DNA of 64,000 nucleotides, taken from the NCBI GenBank assembly GCA_905178155.1, contig CAJINV010000003.1, positions 3,963,600-4,027,599 of the forward strand, given 5' to 3'. The position numbers and the translations under genes were made by a program. The DNA is from Amoebophrya sp. A120. Lineage: Eukaryota > Sar > Dinophyceae > Syndiniales > Amoebophryaceae. Under the pieces are notes generated by a model. The model was not told where the DNA came from, made no database searches, and saw only the letters and a list, made by a program, of their open reading frames with translations. Shown here piece after piece: positions 55,713 to 64,000 of the stretch. How positions within the stretch are numbered: position 1 is the stretch's first letter; every line of letters begins with the position of its first letter.

Positions 55713-56109
55713 TATCAAAAAGAAAAATCCCCCCTCCCCATATCGAAAACGAAATTTGTGATGCAGTATTTGAGGCGTGAGGCGAAACTGGTACCGCTAA
55801 GAGGAAGTGGAACAATCAGCAGCCCGAACAGATGCAGTATTTGAGTACACAGATCGCATTTGTCTTGCTGGAGAGGACTGCAGACCCATATCAAGCCTGA
55901 GTACTAGAGAGGCTTTGACTTAGGCGCTTAGCATGAAAAGCGTCCGCGATGTTGGCTCAACAGCATGACAAACCGGCTCCATAATGGGACGGAAGCTGCT
56001 GCCCTTGTCTTCTTGCAGCACAAACGTGATTTGTGACCTCAAATCAGCAACGCAAATTTTCGAAAACCTACCTCTTCAATATGGGGAGGGGGGATTTTTC
56101 CTTGCGATA
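55713..56109 (-). mobile_element. Introner, family 5 (397 bp), unit 1
   Basis: Ends TATCAAAAAGAAAAATCCCC and, as reverse complement of the right end, TATCGCAAGGAAAAATCCCC, both continuing CCTCCCCATAT. Direct repeat CCACA at 55708-55712 and 56110-56114. Minus-strand removal restores GTT-GTG-GAG-CAG (VVEQ). Confidence 0.9.
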
Positions 56110-56136
56110 CCACAACGATCCAGCCCTTGAAGTCGT

Positions 56137-56389
56137 TATCAAATGCAAAAGTGTCTGGGTCTGGAAGATTCCGGGATTTGTCATGCTAGTCCAGCATGAC
56201 TCTGAGCTCTGTATTGCGTGGCCGCAAAGGGCTTCTCTTGCCTGTCATGCAAAAACGCAGTTTCTCATGCGGAGTTCGCAACACTGAACCACGGAAAACC
56301 TTGTCATGCTTGGCAGTGCATTACAGTATGCGCATTTTTCCCTGACTTGCATCACAAGTTTCCAGACCCAGACACTTTTACATTTGATA
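56137..56389 (-). mobile_element. Introner, family 1, subtype D, unit 1
   Basis: Direct repeat GTCGT at 56132-56136 and 56390-56394; removal restores AAC-GAC-TTC-AAG. Interior related to the copy at 24675 in opposite orientation. Confidence 0.92.
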
Positions 56390-56481
56390 GTCGTTGTCAC
56401 AGCCTCGAAACAAATTGCGCGGGCGAAACCTCGTCCTTGTAGAGTCGCTTCATGAACGACATGTTGTTTGCTGCGGACTGC

Positions 56482-56733
56482 TATCAAATGCAAAAATGTC
56501 TGGGTCTGGAAGAATGCACGTTTGTCATGCTTGTCTGGCATGACTCTTAAATCTGTCATGCACGTTGCCCAAGAGCCCCAGGCTTCTGTCATGCGGAGAC
56601 GCAGTTTGTCATGCAGAATAGGCAACACCTACAAGCTCAGAAATTTGTCATGCTGAGCCAGCAGTCGTGGCCTCCTCGTGCTACGCCACTCAGCATCACA
56701 AGTTTCCAGACCCAGACATTTTTGCAATGCATA
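56482..56733 (-). mobile_element. Introner, family 1, subtype C, unit 2
   Basis: Like 55056-55319 but 12 bp shorter; flanks ACTGC and ACTGG. Confidence 0.9.
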
Positions 56734-56793
56734 ACTGGCTTTTTCACAGCCTCGAAACAAATTGCGTGGGCGAAACCTCGTCCTTGTAGAGTC

Positions 56794-57044
56794 TATCAAA
56801 TGTAAAAATGTCTGGGTCTGGAAGGATCCGAACTTGTGATGCGCATTTTCGAACACAGAAAAATCTCTCATGCATAGGTAGCAAAAGCTGCTCAATTCTG
56901 TCACCAAAATGGGGGATTTCTCATGCGGGTTCGGCATTGCGGAGGCTTCTCGAAACCTGTGATGCTAGAGCTTCCATGCCAGACCTTCTGTGTCATGCAA
57001 AAACAGCATGAATCTTCCAGACCCAGACATTTTTACATTTGATA
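56794..57044 (-). mobile_element. Introner, family 1, subtype B, unit 2
   Basis: Duplicate of 55380-55630 with the same GAGTC repeats. Confidence 0.92.
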
Positions 57045-57126
57045 GAGTCGCTTCATGAACGACATGTTGTTTGCTGCGGACTGCAGTGGATTAGTTTTTG
57101 CCTCGCCGAGAAGATCCTGCTCCACA

Positions 57127-57523
57127 TATCAAAAAGAAAAATCCCCCCTCCCCATATCGAAAACGAAATTTGTGATGCAGTATTTGAGGCGTGAGGCGAA
57201 ACTGGTACCGCTAAGAGGAAGTGGAACAGTCAGCAGCCCGAACAGATGCAGTATTTGAGTACACAGATCGCATTTGTCTTGCTGGAGAGGACTGCAGACC
57301 CATATCAAGCCTGAGTACTAGAGAGGCTTTGACTTAGGCGCTTAGCATGAAAAGCGTCCGCGATGTTGGCTCAACAGCATGACAAACCGGCTCCATAATG
57401 GGACGGAAGCTGCTGCCCTTGTCTTCTTGCAGCACAAACGTGATTTGTGACCTCAAATCAGCAACGCAAATTTTCGAAAACCTACCTCTTCAATATGGGG
57501 AGGGGGGATTTTTCCTTGCGATA
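57127..57523 (-). mobile_element. Introner, family 5, unit 2
   Basis: Duplicate of 55713-56109 with the same CCACA repeats. Confidence 0.9.
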
Positions 57524-57550
57524 CCACAACGATCCAGCCCTTGAAGTCGT

Positions 57551-57803
57551 TATCAAATGCAAAAGTGTCTGGGTCTGGAAGATTCCGGGATTTGTCATGC
57601 TAGTCCAGCATGACTCTGAGCTCTGTATTGCGTGGCCGCAAAGGGCTTCTCTTGCCTGTCATGCAAAAACGCAGTTTCTCATGCGGAGTTCGCAACACTG
57701 AACCACGGAAAACCTTGTCATGCTTGGCAGTGCATTACAGTATGCGCATTTTTCCCTGACTTGCATCACAAGTTTCCAGACCCAGACACTTTTACATTTG
57801 ATA
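57551..57803 (-). mobile_element. Introner, family 1, subtype D, unit 2
   Basis: Duplicate of 56137-56389 with the same GTCGT repeats. Confidence 0.92.
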
Positions 57804-57895
57804 GTCGTTGTCACAGCCTCGAAACAAATTGCGCGGGCGAAACCTCGTCCTTGTAGAGTCGCTTCATGAACGACATGTTGTTTGCTGCGGACTGC

Positions 57896-58159
57896 TATCA
57901 AATGTAAAAATGTCTGGGTCTGGAAGAATGCACGTTTGTCATGCTTGTCTGGCATGACTCTTAAATCTGTCATGCACGTTGCCCAAGAGCCCGAGCCGCA
58001 GGTTTCTGTCATGCGGAGACGCAGTTTGTCATGCAGAATAGGCAACACCTACTCCTACAAGCTCAGAAATTTGTCATGCTGAGCCAGCAGTCGTGGCCTC
58101 CTCGTGCTACGCCACTCAGCATCACAAGTTTCCAGACCCAGACATTTTTGCAATGCATA
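57896..58159 (-). mobile_element. Introner, family 1, subtype C, partial third unit
   Basis: 264 bp; flanks ACTGC and ACTGG. Lies just beyond the stop codon of paralogue 2, in its probable 3' untranslated region. Confidence 0.9.
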
Positions 58160-58169
58160 ACTGGCTTTT

Positions 58170-59670
58170 TCACAGCCTCGAAACAAATTGCGTGGGCGGA
58201 ACCTCGTCCTTGTAGAGTCGTTTCATGAACGACATTACCAACAGTAAAAATGTCTGGGTCTGGAAAAATCCAACTTGTCATGCTGATTTTGGATTCTAAA
58301 AAAATCTGTATTGCATGAGCAGCAAAAAGAATCCAAGTTTTGCTACACGGACAGAGCATTTGTCATGCGGTAGAGGCATCAGGAATCCCTCACAAAATCT
58401 GTGATGCTAGGGCATGCATCACAGACATCAGGAGTCATGCAAAATGTGCATGACAAACCTGGCAATCTTCCAGACCCAGACATTTTTGCATTTGATAGAC
58501 ATGTTGTTCGCTGCGGACTGCAGTGGGTTCGATTTCGCGTCGCCGAGAAGATCCTGTTCCACAACGATCCAGCCCTTGAAGTCGTTGTCGCGTTGCCACT
58601 TCTTGACACCTTCGAAATCGACCATGCCTCGACCGAGTTCCGGGAAGCAGCCGTTGTTCACAAGCTCAAAGTAGTCTTTGCCGGTTGCATTCCCGTCGTA
58701 ATCCTTGAAGTGGAAGCTGTGGATCTGTTGTGTTTATTTTGTGAGCGAAGTAATACTTCGCTGCAGATCTTAAAATCCATACGACTGGCGCGCAAGCTAG
58801 TCGTCTAGAAGAAAAAAAATGTGCATCATGCACGTAGACTTTTCAAACTCAAAGGACCTGAAATCCATCAAAAATATACCTTGTCTGGATGTCTTTTGAG
58901 AAACTCCACACAGGCCAGCGGGTTTCCAGCCCCCATGGTTACGTGTGCCGTGTCGTAGATGAGCTTCAGCCCCGGCACGTCTCGCACCAGCGCCTCGATT
59001 TCCCACGGCGTCTCGATGAAACTGCCACAGTGGGGGTGAAAGTGCACCTTGATGCCGTATTCGGACTCAATCATGTTTTTCAGGTAGGCGACCTCCTGCA
59101 CGAGCGTTTCCCAGTACGGCTTGGAGAGCGACATCTTCTTCGTGATCCGGCTTGTGTGCCTTATTCTGGTCGGGTCACTAACGTTGTCCGCGAGCACAAT
59201 GTGCGGCGGGTACTTTTGCTTGGCGAACGGCTGCAGCTGTGCCGCGATCTTGCGAGCGTAGGCGCGACCTTCCTCGTGCTTGGAGGTGTCCCACAACGCA
59301 TACGTGCAAAACGCCCCGATCATGTCCAACCCACGTACCCTGCATTTTTTCGAATGCGAAAACAAAACGATTGAACTCGAAGTAAATGGTGAAGTGGAAG
59401 ATCTTCTGCATTCTTATGCGCATTTTCAAGTATGGATGCAAGAATATTTCAAATTTCTAAATTCATGCCGCGTACATCAAATTCATACCTTAGCATCTCG
59501 TCGAGCTGCCCCGGCTGCGTTGGAAAGAAACCGTAGTCGCCGAGCTCGGTGCCGGTGTAGCCTGCCAACTTCAGCTCATCCAGCATTTGTTCGGGCTTCA
59601 TGCCGCTCTCGATGCCAAACTCATTTATGCCCCAGCTGATGGGCGCATTCGCGAAGTGCAACTCCATCAT
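58170..59670 (-). CDS. Inosose-dehydratase/sugar-isomerase-like TIM-barrel enzyme, paralogue 2
   Basis: Minus-strand exons 59670-59489, 59339-58880, 58724-58498 and 58230-58170 total exactly 310 codons (309 aa) once the introner is removed. Same motifs as paralogue 1: ANAPISWGINEFG, ELGDYGFFP, KVHFHPHCGSFIE, YDTAHVTMG, HSFHFKDYDG and WIVVEQDLL. The two proteins are very similar through the core. Introns 1 and 2 are GT-AG and coincide with introns 1 and 3 of paralogue 1; this copy lacks the HIVL intron (reads HIVLADNV straight through) but has a family-1 introner after NNMS. The C-terminus is FMKRLYKDEVPPTQFVSRL. Complete and probably active. Its last exon is the source of the fragment array immediately downstream. 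Confidence 0.83.
58236..58497 (-). mobile_element. Introner, family 1, subtype A, in the last coding exon of paralogue 2
   Basis: Left end diverged (TACCAACAGTAAAAATGTC), right end GACATTTTTGCATTTGATA. Direct repeat GACAT at 58231-58235 and 58498-58502. Minus-strand removal gives AAC-ATG-TCG-TTC in frame. On the host-gene strand the interior resembles the copies at 21884 and 24042. Confidence 0.93.
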
Positions 59671-60959
59671 GTTGGCCGATGGTTATCCGTGTGGTCCCAC
59701 GTCGGTTTCCTACTTACTTTTTTTCAGGACGAGTGCGTGCGCAATGGAAACAAAAGAAACCAAACGTCAAAACTCAAACGTCAAGTTGTACAAAGGTAGT
59801 TCAACTTCAAGTGCGAAGCAAAATTTCTTGTATGGTCGTGTTATACGTGTTTGATATACAACTTGCAACGGACAGTGCCGAGGAATGTCAAGACAAGGGA
59901 GCGGAGTAGAGATGAAGTACCAGGATACTTTTGTATCACAAATACCACAACTTACTCACAAAACGGGCTCGTTTTTGTTTTTGTCTTTCGAAAATGAAAA
60001 TGCCGCAAGAGGATGCAACCGGTTCCGGTATAAGATTTTCCCTATATAATAAATCTGATTTTACTTTTGTTACACAGTTAAACTATAATTCTGCTACTGA
60101 AACTAGTCCTCTAGGCTGAGCTCTAGTTATCGAGTGCACCGCCTGTACTTACTTCTTCAGCCTTCTGCTTCTTCCCGTCCCTCGACTTTCCCCCATGAAA
60201 GTAGCGAGGCCTTTAATTAAGAAAAAAAGCAGATGAATCAATCAGGACGCGGGGACGAATTTATTTGACAACAGGGAGGGGTCATGGAAAGTTGTTTTTC
60301 GATGGAAAGCATTGAACAATACGAAAACCAAAATGAGGTTCATGTTCTTCATCTGTCTTACGAGAAGTCGCGTCTGTAGCACGTTTTTTTACAACGAGGG
60401 GGACTTGCGCTCGCGATATCGATAGCAGCCGAGGCCGACTGTGGCGGCGGTGTACGATGTACGATGTACGAGGGATAGCGGTGGCGTAAAGAAAAATCTT
60501 CCTCAAGTGTCCGATTTGCGTTTCTTCGATTGCACGAAAAAAAAAACCGACAATGCGATCTCTCTTTGAGTTGGAGTCAAACGGAAAAAGCGAAACGAGA
60601 CCGATGAGCGACAAATGAAGTGCTGAAGCTCTTTCTTTGTTTTGGTACATCATGCCAAAGAATATGAAGTCGGCAAGAAAGGCAACTTTGCAGAGCAATT
60701 GCTGAGCGCCGCAGTGATCCTACTCCTCGATTTTTGGTTTTTCGCAAAATGGCGGCGTTAGGTTACTGTCAGTTTGAGGTATTCTCGAGATATTTGCAAA
60801 ATGTTCGTGGCAAGACTGCAGGTACTACTACCGTATATCAGCACCAGCGTCTATTGCTCTAATATTTTTTTGTGTCTTGCCGTTGCAGTGGTTCGTTTCG
60901 TGATTGTGTGTCGTCAAGACGGCCGAGCTGCATCGACTCGAGTCTTTGCCTACGATTTT
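59671..60959. other. Intergenic spacer
   Basis: No supported gene; moderately AT-rich with no recognised repeat. Confidence 0.45.
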
Positions 60960-61475
60960 TCATTGAGATACGTCAAGAAAGGAAAGTGGTGGGGGCGAAG
61001 CCGCAGCTGCTGCCGAAGCCGAAGCCGAAGAACCGGGACGCGGCTCTGGAGGAGATACAATTATTCGTGCGCCGGCTCGGATTTGCGTTGACCCCTGCTG
61101 CGGTTCTTTGGGTGTGCTGGAAGGCGAATTCGAAAACAGTTTGACCGCGCAATCCTTCACGAGCTCCTCGGCACCGTTGTCCGAAGACATGCAGAGACCA
61201 AAAATGGCACTGAGTGTTCCGCCGGTGAAAAGGAGGACCATCTTGATCTTCTTCACCAAGGACAGCTCTACGTGATTGCCTGCTGAGGTTCCCGAGGAAG
61301 TAGTAGAGAGACCACGTGCGTCAGTTTGGCTGGGCGCTATCATCGTCGCCTCTGTAGAACCGCCCCCTGTAGTACAGGCAGCCTCCGTTTCTGCCGCAGC
61401 GGATTTCAAGGAAACTCCAATCACGACGGGGTATAGAGCGATGAAGAAAAAGGTCGACAGCGCCCCGCACGTATC
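60960..61475 (-). CDS. C-terminal exon of a two-helix membrane protein, 5' part missing
   Basis: From a plausible acceptor (CATAG before 61475) 172 codons run open to a stop at 60960. Two hydrophobic segments, ALSTFFFIALYPVVIGVSL and MVLLFTGGTLSAIFGLCM, are separated by a Ser/Thr/Gly loop. The tail is Ser/Pro/Ala-rich. Nothing upstream (61476 onward) continues it. The bases just beyond 61475 (TATGTAAAAACATCCCCACC) resemble the end of an introner, but no matching far end was found. Family not recognised. Confidence 0.4.
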   Translation of the reverse strand, partial: DTCGALSTFFFIALYPVVIGVSLKSAAAETEAACTTGGGSTEATMIAPSQTDARGLSTTSSGTSAGNHVELSLVKKIKMVLLFTGGTLSAIFGLCMSSDNGAEELVKDCAVKLFSNSPSSTPKEPQQGSTQIRAGARIIVSPPEPRPGSSASASAAAAASPPPLSFLDVSQ

Positions 61476-64000
61476 CTATGTAAAAACATCCCCACCCCAG
61501 AGTTGTCATGCTAAACAAAATGCGACACACTTTGCCCCCCCATTGTACCATGGCCGCAGATGGCTTGGCACGCAGGACGGGTGGGTCAGGCGGACACCGA
61601 AGTGCCATCACCATCATCTCCCGGCCACTATATCCCAACTCTGTTTTCGCCAACCAACCATACTGCGCCAACAACCATACTGTGCCAACTTGTGCCAACT
61701 TGCCAACAGAACAACACCTCACTTTTATGCCAACAATTCCTACCACTGATTCTCGCAAACTTCCAACTCGCTACCACTATAACGGGAGTATACAGCCAGG
61801 CTCACAACAACAAGAAAAAGCTGCAGCCTGCGGCAAAACCCGTAATTCCTGTCTGGATGAATGCATTCACTGGAGACACTAAGCGACAAGCGCCAGCCTG
61901 AAGTGACGTTTAACAACCAAGTTAAAGGTAAAAGATGCGAGATTGAATACTGATCTTCCTGATCGCTAGACTTAGCGTTCAAGAAGCATGCTTTCCACAT
62001 GACCGGAAGCTCGAGGCACAGAAATACAATTGGCAAGGCAGCACAAGTAGAACACGACTCTGCACCCGATCCGCAGGCAGCACAAGAAGAAAATGACTCT
62101 GCACCCGAACCGCTGGGCTCACGGAACCACCGGGTCTATTATCGGTTTCCTGCTTCGTGGGCACCCACTTGGATCGTTGTCAGGGGCTGCTAACTCGAAG
62201 GCGATCCAGTCAGGCGTCGTTCACAGCCTCAGCGGCGCCCGACTAGCTACCCGTCCCGGGTACTTGCGTCTCCGCCGACAAGTACTGAAACTCGTGCAGC
62301 TCGGGAACCCGCGACAGCCGGAGATCGGGGGAAGTGGTTTTGCCCGCGCGCCGCCCCTCGGCGGCTTCTCGCTACCCCGGCTTCGACACCCTCGCGCGAA
62401 TACCGCCTGAGTCCTCGTATTCCGTATACTCTAGGCGAGTGCCATCCGAAGGTGAAACATGCGACTTCCACCGGCCCGTTCTAAGGTGGAGGCGATCCGG
62501 TGCGACCCGAGCCTTGCCCTTCAACACATATGCACGTAGTCGCCAGCCTACTGCATCGCAGTAGCGCCTCTCCTACGGAGCTGCATTACACCTTGCCTCA
62601 AAGTTCTGTTATCGTGAGCTCTTGTCCGCGCGCCTAGATTGGAGGAAGATAATCTTAGAGAAAAACTACATAGCTCACTAGCTTAGCAGGGGGACCAGGC
62701 GAGACGGATGCAGTAAAGCCTGTTGCTCGCTGTCATTTTATGAACTGCTTCTGTTCAAAAACCTTAGGAGAAATGAGCAACGCACCAGCCTAGCACGGGA
62801 ACAAGGCGAGACGGATGGATCCAATAATAACGCCGCTTTTGGTTCGTGTTGCGCGTTGTGGAATACCAAAACTTATCAGCTCACGGAAACTTACATGGAC
62901 ATGTTTGAGAGGCCTTTTACTGAGCGACTACTCAGACTGATTCGGGGGGGGCTGGCGGTCTGGACTTCGGGCCAGGCGGGGAGGCTGGGGGAGGATCTGA
63001 GGACTGAGTGGGCGTCCTCCCTGGCTGAACGCACGTCCTCTCCTCTGGTGCGGCGACTGCCACCACGATACTGCTCCGCCGCTCCGCAGCACGGCCCTCG
63101 TCGTCGACCATAGTATGATGGCGTATTCTCATCTGAAAGAGGAGGCAGAACACGCATGGGATCTTGTCGCTAGATTTTTATATAAATTCACATTCCTGGC
63201 GCAATTCACCCAACGAGCGAAAGCGCGCGGAAACGATGATAATCGAAGGCAGTGCTGACGCGCGCTGCAGTCCTCGTCGCGGGACGCCCTGCGACGGTCA
63301 CACTGGCGAGCAAGAAGAGAACCCGGCCGGCACAGCGAGCTACAAGTAGCAAGCCGCGCGAGCCAAGCTCTCAAACCCCACAGAGCCACGCCCCGGACGT
63401 GAAGGTGGGCCAAGCCGTGGAACACGACATGGCCCACCGAACATCTTCCCCAAATGTGACTCAACGGGGCGGCCTGGCTCTGTCGGTGCAGAGATCCAGG
63501 CGCGCGGGGCTGTGTTGTAGCTAGGTAGCGAGCACGTGGGAAACGCGCCGGGGTAGGGCACCACCGTGGAGCCCGGAACCCGGGCGACGCAGCGGGGTCT
63601 TGCTCCCAATCGTGACTAAGTTCCGGGAAGTTCCCGCGGGTATGTGATCTAGCGGACGCAGCACATCGCGCTGCGACCTGTCTGAGACGCCAGGATTGGC
63701 GCTCCAAATGTAAAAAGGCAAATCAAGCGTCCCCAGGTACGCTGGATGAATCGAACGACTCTGGCTCGTGGAGCAGCAGAGAAATCCGAAACAGGAGAAG
63801 GACCTGCTAAAACTGCACCACAGCTCCTCGCCCCCACACCAACCACTGAACCCCTCGACTGCGCTAATCACCTGCAGGCAATCAACGCCGGCGGACCGAC
63901 GTCGAGGGGCGAAGGACGGAGCAACGACGCCGATAGGCTAACGCGCTCAGCTCTCCTTCCAAGTCAGCACCCCTGATACCAAAGCACAAGCGACTCAGAG
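61476..64000. other. GC-rich block without a recognised gene
   Basis: About 2.5 kb, distinctly richer in CCGG/GCGC than the rest of the spacers from about 62,100 onward. A 20-base motif with GGCGAGACGGATG recurs at about 62,698 and 62,803 within an imperfect repeat of about 105 bp. It could be dispersed repeat or structural RNA-related DNA. I could not match it to rRNA, tRNA, spliceosomal RNA or a spliced-leader gene. Confidence 0.35.

Larger units (their letters stand above)
55042..57881. repeat. Tandem duplication, two units of 1,426 and 1,414 bp plus a partial third
   Basis: 55042-56467 and 56468-57881 are almost identical; the first differs mainly by a 12-bp longer stretch inside its subtype C introner. 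The sequence continues into a partial third unit from 57882 to about 58,220. Matching landmarks are offset by 1,414 bp (for example 55380 with 56794, and 55713 with 57127). Confidence 0.9.
54721..58169 (-). pseudogene. Array of duplicated 3'-exon fragments of the TIM-barrel gene, dense with introners
   Basis: Fragments of the last exon of paralogue 2 recur on the minus strand: the code for VVEQDLLGEAKTNPLQSAAN, MSFMKRLYKDEV, and PTQFVSRL-stop. They are interrupted by ten inverted-repeat elements with 5-bp direct repeats. Read with elements removed, each unit gives an open stretch from DFKGWIVVEQ to QFVSRL-stop. The unit junction fuses the stop (TGTGA) to CAACGACTTC of the next fragment. No 5' part of the gene is present, so these are not complete genes; they could serve as decayed copies or alternative terminal exons. 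Confidence 0.75.

Noticed and set aside
54721-58497. CRISPR-like regular repeat array
   Set aside because: The repeats are whole inverted-repeat elements and exon fragments of 250-400 bp, not short direct repeats with unique spacers, and the window is eukaryotic.
62100-63700. Ribosomal RNA or other structural RNA in the GC-rich end block
   Set aside because: None of the universally conserved rRNA words or spliceosomal RNA signatures that I know could be found by eye.
1-64000. Dinoflagellate spliced-leader gene or relict leader at gene starts
   Set aside because: The canonical leader with CATTTTGGCTCAAG was not seen anywhere; syndinian leaders may differ, so absence is not informative.

Overview
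Eukaryotic nuclear DNA, most likely from a dinoflagellate-lineage alveolate. I infer a syndinian of the Amoebophrya type, because introns with terminal inverted repeats and short direct repeats (introners) are known there; the host call is an inference. Supporting evidence: multi-exon genes on both strands; a secreted coiled-coil protein with a Cys-Trp-Cys motif of a kind I associate with dinoflagellates; COPI beta-prime, Cu/Zn superoxide dismutase and an ABC1-type kinase; and many introns that are not GT-AG.

Layout. 1-1047: 3' end of coatomer beta-prime. 2285-5367: a probable Alba plus macro-like fusion. 6250-15785: a 2,949-residue disordered protein. 17056-18292: small membrane protein (Asterix/PAT10-like?). 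18985-20684: Cu/Zn SOD. 21503-25029: secreted coiled-coil protein. 25.8-26.7 kb: doubtful secreted protein. 26.7-31.3 kb: AT-rich DNA with a poly(A) retroposon in two copies, one split by a 1,322-bp inverted-repeat transposon. Minus strand, 36445-31366: superfamily-1 helicase; 39994-37772: ABC1-type kinase; 41919-40633: one-helix membrane protein; 47103-42360: large mostly disordered protein; 48521-47784: lipid-anchored protein; 52611-51147 and 59670-58170: two tandem paralogues of an inosose-dehydratase-like TIM-barrel enzyme. Between those paralogues (54.7-58.2 kb) lies an array of duplicated 3'-exon fragments packed with introners. 60960-61475: end of a membrane protein. 61.5-64 kb: GC-rich DNA with no gene I recognise.

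The striking content is a set of intron-forming inverted-repeat elements. One family (15 copies, ends like TATCAAATGC...GCATTTGATA, inner core GTCTGGGTCTGGAAG) and at least four families with unrelated ends sit inside coding exons, usually flanked by a 5-bp direct repeat. Removing the element plus one repeat copy restores the reading frame in every host gene where I could test it, whereas a GT-AG cut does not for the copies I checked. They therefore look like DNA-transposon-like elements that become introns on insertion, and they co-exist in the same genes with ordinary GT-AG introns. The two TIM-barrel paralogues differ by such introns, which dates some insertions after the gene duplication.

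All coordinates were counted by hand and may be off by a base or two. No similarity search was run; family calls rest on motifs read by eye.
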